Assembly (NCBI GenBank): GCA_963575745.1
Contig: CAUYUJ010018872.1
Coordinates: 129,368 to 193,367, forward strand
Length of the DNA: 64,000 bases
Source: Prorocentrum cordatum
Lineage: Eukaryota > Sar > Dinophyceae > Prorocentrales > Prorocentraceae
Direction: 5' to 3'
The position numbers were made by a program, and so were the translations under genes. This document shows positions 41,255 to 52,875 of the stretch, in pieces. The number at the start of each line of letters is the position of its first letter. Position 1 is the stretch's first letter. The notes below the pieces were generated by a model. The model searched no databases. It saw only the letters and a program-made list of their open reading frames with translations, and had not been told where the DNA came from.

Positions 41255-41400
41255 TTGTTTTTTGTAAGTGCTCGTGTAGGGTAGCTCATGTGCCTCAATT
41301 TGCATGGATAATCAACCCCAGAGATAAAAAAGTTCAGGCGAGCGTGGGGACAGAGAGAAATATGAAATAAGAAGAATACAGTAGAATAATAATAAGAAAG
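41255..41400. repeat. Direct repeat W, copy 1
   Basis: AAGTGCTCGTGTAGGGTAGC, GGATAATCAACCCCAG and AAGTTCAGGCGAGCGTG followed by A-rich sequence; repeats at 41497-41640. Confidence 0.85.
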
Positions 41401-41496
41401 AAGAAGAAGAGGATAATAAGAAGAGGACGAAGAAAGAAAACATCCAAAGTTCCAAATCTATCAATTTTAATTTACAAACGCTTTATGAACATTGAT

Positions 41497-41640
41497 TGTT
41501 TTAAGTGCTCGTGTAGGGTAGCTCATGTGCTTCATTCTTCCATGGATAATCAACCCCAGGGATAAAAAAAGTTCAGGCGAGCGTGAGGACAGATAGAAAT
41601 ATAAAAGAAGAAGAGGAAAGTAGAAGAATAATAAGAACAT
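41497..41640. repeat. Direct repeat W, copy 2
   Basis: About 85-90% like 41255-41400, same orientation. Confidence 0.85.
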
Positions 41641-41890
41641 TGCTCGTTTCGTTTGAGTCTGCCTCCCAAAATTATTGGTTTCGCTTGACACATCCTGAAA
41701 AAGTGTGATCGCTTCGCTTGATGTTGCTATATCAACATCGCTTGATGTTGCTATCTCAACATAGCGTTTCGAGGTGATAATGAAGTTCGGCCTCAGCGCT
41801 CGCCGCCCAATTTGAATTTTGTATAGGGCGACGATAATCAACTCTAAACACTGAAGGGGGGGGGGGGTCCCTTTATTATCATCGGCATGC

Positions 41891-42031
41891 GGTTACTCGG
41901 GTTGGCCTAACGGGGCCATCATGAAAATGACGCGACCCAATCTGAAATTTAACGTGAACTCCCGCCGCAAACATCCCACGAAAACTGTACCGTCAAAATC
42001 CAGGACACGCTCGTCAAAAAGCGTCGGCTAA
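41891..42031. repeat. Dispersed repeat U, copy 1
   Basis: ACTCGGGTTGGCCTAACGGG, GCGACCCAATCTGAA and GTCAAAATCCAGGACACGCT; the partner is at 54165-54305. Confidence 0.8.
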
Positions 42032-43510
42032 CCCAAGTTCCGGTGTACTCGGGTCTTACATTTCCCCGAATCTGGAGCCGTCGCTGTCTCCCTCGGGCGC
42101 CCCCTGGGGCTCTCTTGGGACAGTTCCTGCCTGTGCGTCGACCCTCTTGGCGCCCTCTTGGGTCCCTTCACGGAGGCTCACCGGCTTCTCTGAGGCCCTC
42201 CTATGATTATCACTTCAGCAAGATACCCCCGGAATCCCAGCAACAGAAAGGGGAAGAACGCCCTCACGTATACATGTCTGACCGATGTTTTGGACACCTG
42301 GGAGTCCTTCCTTGAGGCCACACTGTGACTCTCTGGGCCGCCCGGATGTCATGCTGCAGCCTCTCGGGCCCTCTGGGGGCCCTCTCTGGGGGCACCTCTG
42401 CAGGCATCTGGGCAGTGCCAGACGTCCTGAGATGCCTATGGGTCCCTGGAGGGCTCACTGTTTCAATACCGCGCAAGGCCTGCAAATCGGGAGGACCGCC
42501 ATGGGTACGGAGAGAATGGATACGAAGACTAACACCATGTCATGTCTATTTTGAGCAAGACTCGCTGTCGGCGTCGCCGCGGACGTGGTCAATTTGAGAC
42601 GGAAGAGACGGCTGCCCAACAACGGTCGCTGTCGATGTTGGGCAACATTTGCTGCAGGGCGTCGTGCTCTTTTTCCATCCCCATCACGGTCGGGGGTTGC
42701 GAAAGGTGCCCCTGGCCCAAGGTGCCCCCAGCTCTTCGCTCAACTTTGGAGCCCCTGGGGCCCTCTGGGCCTCGTGATAGGGTCCTGCGGAGACCGTGGA
42801 GTTCGTCTGCTTCTCTTTCGCAAGATGATCCAAGGTGCGCCTCGAGTGTCCTCGCCGAGAAGGCAGTGCACGCGTCCGAGTGATGCCAAGCAAAAGCAAA
42901 GAAGACCCTTCCCCCTTGAGCAAGGACCGACCGTCCCGGCATTCCTATAGGCCTGCCACGGATCGTTCTTGGAACCCAACACTCTTCTAAGAACAAACAC
43001 CATGTTCTTCGAACATAGACCCGATGTGTTAAAACAAGACTGTCTCAACCAAACATGTTGTAAGAACACTTCGCGCAGACCACAAAAGGTTCTTAGAGCA
43101 TTCTTTGGTGGGCCTATAGGCTAGCCGGGACGCTTCGCCACTACTTGACTGGAGCCGCAGTCGGACCGAAGGCAACGAGGCCGGGGAGGGAGGGCGGCAG
43201 GACCGGCGTCCTCGCGGCCGCCCGCCTCCAGCGCGTCCTGCACGCGGCGACAGCCCGGGTCCTGACCCCCGCGGAGCAGAGCGCGGTGGGGGCCGCCCAG
43301 AGTCGAGACGCACAGAGACATACTAAAACTATATGTCCTCCTTGGAGGAGCGCGTCCGACCCGAACAGATAGGATACCCATCTGGTAGTATATCGTTTCC
43401 CGAGCGGTGTGGCCAGAAAACGCCCGCCCGCCACGATGCATATACTATAAGATTTCTCGGTGCGCGCCTCGCCCCTTGGGGGGGCGACGCATGTTGGGGT
43501 GACGCCGACA
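42032..43510. other. Unassigned DNA
   Basis: A plus-strand stretch at 43200-43320 (AARLQRVLHAATARVL) has coding-like composition but no start or continuation. 42950-43080 is AT-richer. Confidence 0.35.
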
Positions 43511-43511
43511 G

Positions 43512-43745
43512 AGGAGGTAACTACTGGGAGGTCTTCGTCGGAAGGATTACGGAGGTGTGAGGCCCAGTGGGAGGCTGCTGCGCGGATGTGATCCGCGGAT
43601 TGAGCGGGGTTACGCCGGATAAGCTGGATTAAGCGGGAATGCGCTGGATTACGCCGGATTTCGGCGTAGGGCAAACTCAGAATTTGACCTCCCAGGAGTT
43701 GCATCTGAATGGTTGGCGGCGCGCAGAGGGGGGTATTGGGGGAGG
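43512..43745. repeat. Dispersed repeat V, copy 2
   Basis: Same orientation as 38863-39055, with more GGATTACGCC/GGATTAAGCG units in the middle. Confidence 0.7.
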
Positions 43746-44727
43746 GGAGAAGGCTTATTAGAAGCACCCCTGCTTTTTAGAGGGCGACAGCCTCATCCAT
43801 AGGTGTAAAACCACCGCCTTTTTGAGAAACGGGTCATCAGGTGGACGACAATAATCGTGATAGCGGGTTCCAAGCCTACGTCACGGACACAAGCGAGGAA
43901 GACAAGGCGAAGGGCAAGACAGGCACAGACCTCGAGGCGCCGTTTCACCATTGTCGGTGCGCCAGGGCACAAGTCCTACATGCCTACTTCGAATTTCTTG
44001 ATAAGCGTCCTGGGGGCGTCACCCCCGCCGACAGCCCCGCATCGACCCCCGTTGCGGGCAGCCACCGCGCGCCGAAGGCGCTCCGACCCCCGTCGCGGCG
44101 CGACGACGACGCAAGGTTGACCCCGTCGGGGGGGGACCCCCCACGCATATCAAGAAACCCAGAGAACAGAGTGTAACGGACGTGCTCGTGGCCCCGACAA
44201 GACCAGAACATCTTAGGGCAGCGCGGTGCGATCACAGGCGCGCGTCCTGGATCTCCGATGTGCTGCTGTCCCGCCCAAGCGCACCTCCTCGCCCGCGGCC
44301 TGTGGGGCCCGTGATCGGGCCTCGGGGCCTGGATCCTACATGCCTAACATGATTGCCGGCGCATCGCAAGCTGACGTCGACGTTATGACCCTCTGCGCGC
44401 AATGAAATGCGAGCTCGCGACCGACCTCGACAAAGGGGGGGCAGACGAAGGAACACGCCGCGCTCGCGAAGACGCAGGGTGTAGAGCATCGCCGTCAAAG
44501 CGATGGAGGAGCCCAGCGTTCCTACGCTGGCCAAGCTGATGAGGAGGTGTGATTGGAAGCTGGGCGAAGGATGGCACATCCGTGACTGCTAAAACGATAT
44601 TCCCGGAAGAAAAAACAAATTCCCATAATAAAGCTCAACGCCATGAATAATAAACGGGCTGCTTCCTGGACGAACAGCCAGCCGCCGACTTTGGCCGATG
44701 CGCTGCGCCCAGCGGCGAGGGCCTTTC

Positions 44728-44764
<37 letters not shown>

Positions 44765-45550
44765 GCGGCGTCTGCCGTCCCCACTCCAGCGCGCTGGCGC
44801 GCGCGCGCGCTGGCGGCCGCGCGGGGGCTGGCATCTTCTGGAGGGGGGAATGGGGAAGGACGCCACCTTACTACCATCCTCTATCCGGAGACCCAAAAGT
44901 GGATAAGCGCGCTCCACTACTCGCAAGTCAACTATTGGCAAATGGCCTGGATCCGCCGCGGGGGGACTTTTGCGATATGTTACATCGAAGGAGACCGTGA
45001 TGTTCTCGGACGCTCGCGAATAGGAACTTTGCGAGTAATGAAACGCGCTCGGCGAGAGAGGGGGGAGGGGGCCGCCCCCTCCGGCCCCCGCGCCCCCAGA
45101 GTCAGTCAAGCCATGCGCCAGGCAAAGGCGCATCGGCAAGGAATCGACAGGAGCACGATTGGCTCACGGATTCCATGAAAACATATCGGCAGGAAGTGCG
45201 AAAGCGTTGCAGACCTACACGCCATGGAGGCCGGCCCGGTGCACGCACAGAATTCGCGACATGACCTGCATGCTTGCCAAACGCAAGCGCTGGGGGTGGG
45301 AAGATAAGGGGGCCGGAGGGGGAGGGGGAAATCACATCGCCGTGCGAAACTGCATGCTTGGATCAATCAACGTACCAAACACACAAGTATTTTACTCAGA
45401 AAGCACGGATGCGTCAGCGGCATGTTCGACGACCACCCCATTACGGCAGAAGCTCCGGACTGAAAGAATAAATGATTGTGCCTCGAAGTGCTGCCCACCA
45501 GAAACCTTTCAATCTCACAGTGCCGCCCTGCCAACTTTGTGCAAAGCTGC
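43746..45550. other. Unassigned DNA with CT microsatellite
   Basis: A CT tract at 44733-44762. ORFs overlap on both strands; none is convincing. Confidence 0.4.
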
Positions 45551-45554
45551 CCTT

Positions 45555-46436
45555 TCAGATATGGCCTTTCAAGCTCAGTGAGATCAACGACCCCTCGTGC
45601 CCTTCCTTCTGGTCTGGGGCGCAAACAACCACATTGGTGCATAGAGCTGCCGGCGCAACATCCGAAGTGTTTGCTTGTATGTCAGACTTCTCGCTCGTTG
45701 TAGTCCCGGACGGCGCCTGCAAAGGTGCCGAAACCATTCCAGAGCAAACTTGCACGCCCATGTTGCAAGTATCAGTCATGTCCGTTTGCGTTGCTCGGCC
45801 ATTGCACCGTGAGCGCCGGGGTTTGGGGAGTACTTGAGTTAGGGATGCACGCGCAGCGCAATTGCCCCTCAAAATGTTTATCTGCACTGCCACATCCTTG
45901 TCTGAAATGTATGGTTGAGTTTGGGAAGTGTGGGAAACGTAATTGTCATCCAATATGGTTGACTGAGCTGCCGCGTCTTTGTCTGACACATCGTAAACTG
46001 CGGCTTCCGCAAATGATCCATTCCCAAAGTTTGATTCACAAGCGGCCTCCCTGTCAAAGAAATATGGCTCCTTCTTCGGCGATGTCTCGGCAGCTGGTTC
46101 TTCGCGCCCCTTGCAATGTTCATCCAATTTGTCGATGCTGTTGGCCACCAGCGCATCGGCGCATGGAAAATCATGCAAACTAGCGCGGGTCAGAAGTAAT
46201 TCCAGACTGCGCACTCTCTTCTCGATCTCTACCAAATTGTCGGTGTATTTCTCAACATGTTGCGCAACATTGTCTGGCTCATGCTTCGCTTGAGAAAAAA
46301 TTCGTGCATCTATGGAATCCAATCGGCGGAAAAGTTCAACACATTGACTCATTACCAAATTTTGAAATTCCACTGTAGCTGCATGCCGCTGCCGGTTGCG
46401 CACTGGCCACGACGACTCTTTCCCGGGCGAGTCCAA
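45555..46436 (-). CDS. Hypothetical protein exon with coiled coil and two internal repeats
   Basis: 293 codons open to a stop at 45555, less GC-rich than the neighbours. Residues about 22-85 form a heptad-like region (VMSQCVELFRRLDSIDARIF, VEIEKRVRSLELLL). Two related segments follow: SDKDAAAQSTILDDNYVS and SDKDVAVQINILRGNCAA. The 5' end is a TTG; the first ATG is codon 29. Immediately upstream on the minus strand TTGCTCCTCTGCCCTCCAG|G looks like a 3' splice site with the G that dinoflagellate acceptors favour, so this may be a terminal exon. No family recognised. Confidence 0.55.
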   Translation of the reverse strand: MDSPGKESSWPVRNRQRHAATVEFQNLVMSQCVELFRRLDSIDARIFSQAKHEPDNVAQHVEKYTDNLVEIEKRVRSLELLLTRASLHDFPCADALVANSIDKLDEHCKGREEPAAETSPKKEPYFFDREAACESNFGNGSFAEAAVYDVSDKDAAAQSTILDDNYVSHTSQTQPYISDKDVAVQINILRGNCAARASLTQVLPKPRRSRCNGRATQTDMTDTCNMGVQVCSGMVSAPLQAPSGTTTSEKSDIQANTSDVAPAALCTNVVVCAPDQKEGHEGSLISLSLKGHI

Positions 46437-46559
46437 ACCTGGAGGGGCAGAGGAGCAACAGTCGATGTCCGTAATAATTTGGCAGATCAGCTGTAAGCTG
46501 TGAGTGCTGTACTAACAAATGAAAGCTATGCAGACGATGCATGATGCTTAAAGCCAGAA

Positions 46560-46772
46560 GAGCCTATAATCGAATCGACAAGTCCGATCGGCGATCGACA
46601 TGAATCCGGTCGACGGAAACCGACCGCCGAGCAAGAAAAAATCAAATCGGCGGAAACCGGCACGCTCGCAGGCATCCATTGCGAAATCGGATCCCGAATC
46701 GGAATCCGAACTCGAATCGAATCGGAATCGGAATCCGTCGAAGACGAACCGAATCGAATCGGAATCGAAATG
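46560..46772. repeat. GAATCG-rich degenerate tandem
   Basis: GAATCGGAATC units, densest at 46680-46770. Confidence 0.8.
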
Positions 46773-47306
46773 AGCCCCGCACCCTGCGCGGTTTGCCCCG
46801 GCGCCGCAGGCGACCCGAGGAGGAGGAGAGGGGGGGGGGGAGGGGGAGGAGATGGAGGAAGAGGAGGAGGAAGAGGAGGAGGAGAGACCAAGTCGTTCGC
46901 TCTCGAGGATGTGTTCACGCCCGAAACAATGAAGGCGATCGTGCACCACGTGTCCTGGGGCGACAACGTCGACGTTTCATGCGTCGCGAAGCCGGAGAAG
47001 CCGCGGAAGCCGCGGAGGCCGACGACGATTTACTTCGCGGGCTCGCGCGCGAAGCGCAAGGCGAAGTTCGACCCCGTCGAGTCGCCCAAGAGGCGGGCGC
47101 AGCTCAAGAACGAAATGTTCATGGAAGGTTGCCAGCGCACGGTGCACTACGATTGCGGGCCCGCCTGCTATGGCGTCTTATCACTGCTCGGCGCTCAGTC
47201 CACCCAGTCTGAGGCGCGTCTGTGGTGCAGTCGGTTTGGACTCGCCATATTCGGGCACTCAACAGCGGGCTACTCCACAGAGGAAGCCTTTGGCCGACTG
47301 GACTGA
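46770..47306 (+). CDS. Hypothetical basic protein or exon
   Basis: 178 residues from ATG 46770. A CAVC near the start is followed by a Gly/Arg low-complexity tract (GGA/GGG repeats, 46815-46890). Then comes a more natural segment: SFALEDVFTPETMKAIVHHV, a KPRKPRRPTTIYF basic cluster, AKRKAKFDPVESPKRRAQL and CQRTVHYDCGPACYG. The stretch after about 47165 may be another frame's shadow. No domain recognised. It sits upstream of gene C in the same orientation, but nothing links them. Confidence 0.45.
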   Translation: MSPAPCAVCPGAAGDPRRRRGGGGGGGDGGRGGGRGGGETKSFALEDVFTPETMKAIVHHVSWGDNVDVSCVAKPEKPRKPRRPTTIYFAGSRAKRKAKFDPVESPKRRAQLKNEMFMEGCQRTVHYDCGPACYGVLSLLGAQSTQSEARLWCSRFGLAIFGHSTAGYSTEEAFGRLD

Positions 47307-47529
47307 CGTTCTGGCGGTGAGGCGTTCTGGGGGCATGGGCCGCGCGAGTTGGCAGCGCGATCGTGGGCAAACTACAATGAGAGCGCTACTAGTTTCAGTT
47401 TCTCGCCGCTCGTCCAAACGCGCGCGCTTTACCTGGCGTTCGCGTCGCGGGGAAAATTGTTTCTCGTCAGAATGCAGTGCAATTGCTCCAGTGTGTAAAC
47501 ACATAGCGTGTATTTGTATATGAGGATAC

Positions 47530-47661
47530 AGCGCAATGCGCTGTCAGCGCAATGCGCTCTCGAATATAATGTGTATATTAATAGATGCGTGTATACATTT
47601 AGGTTTATAACAGAATACAGCGCAATGCGCTCTCTCAGGGTGTAAGATAGCGCAATGCGCT
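47530..47661. repeat. Four copies of palindrome AGCGCAATGCGCT
   Basis: At 47530-47542, 47546-47558, 47619-47631 and 47649-47661. 6-bp complementary arms flank a single A. The intervening 47560-47615 is AT-rich. Confidence 0.85.
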
Positions 47662-47786
47662 CTCTGAGGGTAATGGTTGCTGCAGCCGTGTCGGCCCAAC
47701 GGCCGCTACTGGCGGCTTAGGGGTTGCGCAGCGCGCTCTCTGCTGCCGCGCCAAGCAGGTACTCCCCTTGATACCCTGGACAGGCC

Positions 47787-49580
47787 ATGCCCGACGAACC
47801 TGACACTTGCGTGATCTGCCAGGCGGACTTCTTCGGTGATTCCCAAATTCAGCACCTTGGACGCACGCGCAAGTTTCACATGTACCGCACCGAAGGATGC
47901 GTGGCCGTCGCGGGGCTCGGAATGCTCGAAGAGGCGCAGTGTCCGCAGCGCAAGCTGGACGCCCGCGACTTGCCCACAAAGGAAGAGGCGCTCGTCCACC
48001 ATGCAAACGGCCTCGGAGGTGGCCGCGCGACCACCCAGACCCATCGGACGAGGAACGGGCTGGAGGAGCTGATGCCATCGAGGAGCCTAGCGCGCCTGAG
48101 GAGCCCGGCGTGCCAGAGGAGCCCGGCTCGCCCGAGGGGCCTGCGGACGATGGGGGGCAGGGGGGGGCAAGCGACGGAGGCAAGGGCAAGGGCGGCATGG
48201 GCAAGGGCTGTGGGCGCAGAGGCAAAGGCAATGACAAGGGCAAGGTCAAGGGCTATGTGAGCGATCCCGAAGGCTTGCCTGCTGCGCCTGAGGCCCCCGA
48301 GGGCAATGAGAGCGAAGCGGCCCCAGTGCCCGATGCGCCGGAGGGCAAGGGCATGGGCGGGGAGAGCTATCCCGAAGAGTTGCCTGCTGCGCCCGAGAAC
48401 GCGAGCAAGGGCGGCGTCGAGAGCAATCGCCAGTCCAAGGGCGAGGTCTCGTTTTGGTCGCAGAGGGGCGCGAACATCAATCAGGCCGCGGTGCGGTGAA
48501 CGAAATGCGACAGCCATGCCCAGTTCCCGATGCGCATCGTCAAGGGCAAAGGCCAGGGCACTTTCAAGCGCAACAAGTGCAGCGCTACAAATTCGCAGCT
48601 CAGCCGAGCCTTTGGGATGGCCCTGACGTGCTTCAAGGGCATTAGTCCCGACGTGACTCAGTACTTCCGGGGCGCGGCTGGCAAGGCCCAACAAGAAGTC
48701 GCCGCCGCGGCGCAGGCATGCGTCCGCAAGCACGAAACCCAGGAAGAGTTCTTCGATGGCACTTGCGCGCATAAGCCTCTGGAACATTGGTCGCAGCAAG
48801 GCTACGACGCCGGAGCAGCCAAGGAGAAGTAGAGAGACTCTGACTCTGACAAGGTGGCGCACGATGCGCTCAGAGAGCGCCACAGGGTTCGCCTCCTGAC
48901 AACGGGCGAACGCGGGGCAAAAAAAGGGGAAGAGCGGCGCCGTGGGGCGAGCGAAGCGGCAGAAATTCACGCCGAGCTGCTCGGCCGTCCAGCAGCCGGA
49001 AGAGCCCCGCGAAAAGTCCGGGGAGGACGAGAAGCCCGACGAGAGCGATTCAGACTCGAGCGCGAGCTCCCCTGCATCATCCAGCACGGAGAAGAAGAAG
49101 GCCAAGAAGGCCAAGGAGGCCAATAATCGGGCCTCCAAAAAAAAGAAAGCAAAGAAGGCTATGAAGACCCAAGAAGAGAAAGAGCTCAAGAGCAGGGACA
49201 CATCAGCAACTGATCTCAAAGACAAGCTGGACGCCCCACTGAAAGCGCTGAAGGGCGCGCTCGCATCCCCTGCGAGCGCGCGCCTGCCTGCGCGGCCCCT
49301 GGGGGGGGCCGGCAAAACCAAGCGCGGGATCGCGGCAATGCTAGCGCAGGCTGCGCGGGCCAAGACCAACCTGAAGGGCGTCGTGCCAGATTTGAAAGAC
49401 CTGGGCGCAAGTGCCATGCCCCCCCCCCCTCCCCCAGCGCCATGCGCAGGGCAGTTGACCTCGTCAACGACGCCGAGAAGCTGATTGGCCTGCTCAACGT
49501 GCAGCGCAAGCAGGCTGAGGAATGGCTATTTTGCGGTGTTCTGTGCGACCGATTCGTCATGGCAGTCTTTGGGTACTGGG
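47787..49580 (+). pseudogene. Gene C: Cys-containing N-terminus, Lys-rich middle, frame-broken
   Basis: ATG 47787 starts MPDEPDTCVICQADFFGD and MYRTEGCVAVAGLG, a small Cys motif. Near 48035 the frame shifts by one base into an acidic, Gly/Lys-rich segment (EEPSAPEEPGVPEEPG, GKGKGGMGKGCG) to TGA 48497-48499. The same frame continues TKCDSHAQFPMRIVKGKG, SRAFGMALTCFKG and HETQEEFFDGTCAHKPL to TAG 48830-48832, then RDSDSDKVAHDALRE. A further shift leads to a Lys/Ala region (SASSPASSSTEKKKAKKA, KDKLDAPLKALKGAL; about 48940-49420), and after a C-rich run to RAVDLVNDAEKLIGLLNVQR (49445-49560). It resembles, from memory, a dinoflagellate hypothetical family with a zinc-like front and a coiled back. 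Function unknown. Confidence 0.55.
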
Positions 49581-49784
49581 TGCCGCGGCGACGGCGTGGG
49601 TCGCCGAAGGGCGGGCGCAGGTGCGCGAGCCAGCCCGCCCCTCAGCCTCGCTGGCCAGGGCGTTCAGAGCTGCGCGGGCCGCCGCGGCACGATTGCGGGC
49701 GAGCTGCGATCGGGGCTTGACTCGCACAGAGCGATCGCTGGCCTCAATCGCCGGCAAGCTGAAGAACGCCAAGCGCGTGCGCTG

Positions 49785-50035
49785 GAAAAATATAAACGCG
49801 CGTCCAAGCGCATGCGCTATATATACTGGACAATGAACAATCAAGCGCCTGCGCTATATGGGAACGCGTGCACCACTGATAAATACATATATGTATGTAT
49901 ATACACACCGTTTCTATTACATGCGTATAAATATGCATCTATAGATATGTATACAACCCAGAGTGATACCATCCACGTAAGTATACACACGTGTACATAT
50001 ATTTGTATATGTACATACATACACATACATAGTCG
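49785..50035. repeat. TA/TATG-rich tract
   Basis: ATATATAC and TATGTATA repeats between genes C and D. AGCGCATGCGCT-like and AGCGCCTGCGCT palindromes occur at about 49806 and 49848. Confidence 0.7.
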
Positions 50036-50612
50036 CGCCCCATGTTCCAATCGCAACGCGAAGCGCTCCTTTGACCCCCGCCCCCCTTCCAGCGCTTTGC
50101 GCAGTTTCTGCGCTGTCCATTTTCCTACACACGCGCGAGCTGATGAAGTCTCTTTCACAGGCGCGCTGCGAGGCGCGACGCGGGCCCCTCCCTCGCCCCC
50201 CCCCCCCCCCCCCACACTGGGCTCTCACTGCGAGCCCCAGCCCTCGCTCAGCGTCTAACCCCAGTTCGCTTGCATGTGGGCGAGCTTCTGCAACTCGTCA
50301 TCGCGCTGACCACGCTGGCGCCCCATGGAGTTGCACCGGTTCTTCCAGAGCTGCCCCCGACCCCTCGGCGCAAGGGGCCCCGCCTCGAGGTCTTCGATCT
50401 GCATCGACAACATCCTGGTCGCCCACCGCGGGCGAAGCCGCGCGGCGCGCTGCAGCGCGCAACGCAGGGCCAACCGCGCAGCCTGCCGCTGCACGCCACG
50501 CATGCTGCAGCCCCCCCCCCCCCCCCCCTCCCATCCTGGAGGAGGGCGGGGTGGGGTAATTGCAAAACCTCCCATGCCGATCCTGGCGCTTGAAGTCCCG
50601 GCCCCCCATCCC

Positions 50613-51047
50613 TCAGCTGCACCCGCGCGCCGCGCCAGTTCGCACGCTGCGCTGGGCATCTCGAGGGAAGCGAGTCGAGATCATTCCTGGGCGAGGGGGC
50701 CCCTGACGCGAGCGCGAACGCCCGGACGTTGGCGGCGCTGGCGGCGCTGGCAGCGCTGGCTTCTTTTTCGCGATACTATTGTTCTCTCTCGCCTGATCCT
50801 TAACTCCCCCTTCTTCCGAAGAATCAGACCCCGCGATGTCAGTTTCAGACCTCGTGGTGTCCTCTGAGTCGGGGCCTAGCGACTTCCTGTCATTCTTCAT
50901 CTCCCCCCTCGAAGATTCGACCGAGGCAGGCCCCGTGACTTCCGAGTCAGTGTCGGTCGCCATGTCGTCCGAGTCCGCGCCTCGCTGGGCGGCGAGGTGG
51001 CTCGCGCGCGGCGCGGGGGCACTCGCGCGAAAAGCCCGGGACTTCAA
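50613..51047 (-). CDS. Acidic Ser-rich ORF, possible gene D C-terminal region
   Basis: Reads DDMATDTDSEVTGPASVESS, SLGPDSEDTTRSETDIAG and EEGGVKDQARENNSIAKKK, then Pro/Arg-rich. It has the look of a disordered acidic linker. 51060-51575 between it and part 3 is GC-rich with AGCGCGC motifs and no clear frame. Confidence 0.35.
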   Translation of the reverse strand: MKSRAFRASAPAPRASHLAAQRGADSDDMATDTDSEVTGPASVESSRGEMKNDRKSLGPDSEDTTRSETDIAGSDSSEEGGVKDQARENNSIAKKKPALPAPPAPPTSGRSRSRQGPPRPGMISTRFPRDAQRSVRTGAARGCS

Positions 51048-51578
51048 GCGGCCGCGGCAGCGTATGCGCTACGAAGGGTCGCGGGCAAGCTGAACGAGGG
51101 AGAGAGGGGGGCGGGGGGGGCGGCGCTTGCGCGTGGGAAAGGGCGGGACCAACGACGAGATCGCTTGACAGCGGGCGGGCTGGATGGCAGCGCATGCGCG
51201 ATGAACGGCGGCGGGCGGGCTGAACCAGGGATAGGGGGAGATGGGGCGCGGGGATGAGGGGGGGGCAGAGACCGCAGAGCGCGCGGCGCTAGGGGGGAGC
51301 AAGCGGCGCCAAAAGGAGATCGCATGGGGTCGCCACGCACGCGCTGCAACTTGGAGAGAGCACGGCGCTAGGATAACAGCCTGGGGCCTGGGGGGGGCGG
51401 GAAGGCAGAGGAGAGGGGCGGTGCGCTCCTGTCCGTTCCTGTTGTGCACCACTCGCAGCGCTGCGACGCCAGCGCCGTCGGCGCCGCACGTGCGCGCGCA
51501 GATGCTGAGAGCGCGGCGTCCGCGCGCCACGCCTCGAGGCGTCCGCCAACCTTCCATCGGTCGGAGCGCGCTGGCAAC

Positions 51579-52433
51579 CTAACCGCGCGCTCGAATGCCC
51601 CCCACCAATACCAGGCAATGACCATCAGCGGCGCAGGCGCGCACTCTGCCGGCAAATCCTGCGAGCAACACGGCGTCGCCAACCTCAGTGGCATGGTCAG
51701 AGACAGACATTCTGTCTGCCATTGGCACCCGCGCCCCAGGAAGAAACGGAGCCCCCCCCAGGAGGGCGTCGCCGAACTCGCGGTCATCCAAGGCCATCAG
51801 GTGGACATTAATCAAAGGCGCCAAGCATGACGCTTCAATGCCCCTGGCGTTGCGGATCGGGCCCATGGCGCACTTCATCCCGATGTGCAACCACCCGACC
51901 TCGCGCGCATCTATCACAACGGCGCGGCGCCCCCACTGGTCGGCAACGTCGAATATCACGCGGCGCTTCGGCGGGGCGTGCGCTGCGCCGCACGCCTCGG
52001 CATGCAGTCGAGGGTGCTCGGCGTGGGCTCGCCGCAACTGCGCCGCTCCTTCGCGCGAGCCCGCGCGCCCCTGCTGGGCTGCGGAAGTCAAGTCGAGCGT
52101 CGCGCGCGCATCTTGGAACGAGGCTGCCGGCCTTTCCAAGCGCTCGACCGCCGCGCCGAATAGGCGCAGTTCTACATAATTCCAGATAAGCGCATGCATG
52201 CCAAGGAGCTCTGGCGCAGAAGCACTCATACTGCCCTACTTCGGGGCACGGCGCTCGTCGAGATTCCGGGGTAAATCGTTCGACTTCGCCCCCCCCCGCG
52301 CGCGGAACTTCCGCCCTTCCTCCTTGCGCTCTCGGCTGTCGCTGGACGCGATGTCCAACGCCTCCCCGCGCGCCTGCGCCAGCGAGAGTACTTCTTGGGT
52401 GACTGCGCCATCTTGCAGGGCCGTGTGAAACAA
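51579..52433 (-). CDS. Gene D part 3 with an in-frame TAG
   Basis: 52433-52239 reads MFHTALQDGAVTQEVLSLAQ through RGGAKSNDLPRNLDERRAPK. TAG at 52236-52238 is followed in frame by GSMSASAPELLGMHALIW and ERPAASFQDARATLDLTSA, PKRRVIFDVADQWGRRAVV and DREFGDALLGGAPFLPG, to a stop near 51579. Confidence 0.5.
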
Positions 52434-52875
52434 TCGATGGCAGCGCTGCCCACCACGTGCACGTGGCGGCGCAGTTCAGGGTCCAGCAGGACGCCGTGGG
52501 GCTCGAACTTGAGCCCGCACGTCATTTGCAGATTATCGATACGGGGCCTCGCCATTGCCCCTGCAGTCCACCGAGCGCGCGCCGCGTTGACAAGATCAGC
52601 AGCAATGGGCGCATCTGCGCTGGTATGCAACCCAGACCGCGTCGAATCTGCACGCGTAACTTCAACGAATTTTGCCGGGCCCGACTCAGCCGTGACTGAG
52701 TTTTTCTTGACCGCGCTGCAGCGTCGCAAGCGCGGCCTTAAGCCGTTGGCCCCGTTGCTGCTCATCGAGACGCGGCGGCCATCGACACCGGCGATCGTGA
52801 ACTCGTGGCTTGCGAAGATGAGAACGTCTGCGCCGCCGACAGCAATCGGGGCGCCTGCCGTCGCAAGGCCAAGCG
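52425..52875 (-). CDS. Gene D part 2
   Basis: The frame that takes over near 52870 has no ATG until 52765 but is open and protein-like throughout: IFASHEFTIAGVDGRRVSM, KKNSVTAESGPAKFVEVTR, ELRRHVHVVGSAAIDCF. The sequence suggests a mixed alpha/beta fold. No motif recognised. Confidence 0.5.

Noticed and set aside
45725-46183. Plus-strand ORF of 152 residues
   Set aside because: Overlaps the better-supported minus-strand coiled-coil ORF; Cys/Pro/His composition looks like a shadow.
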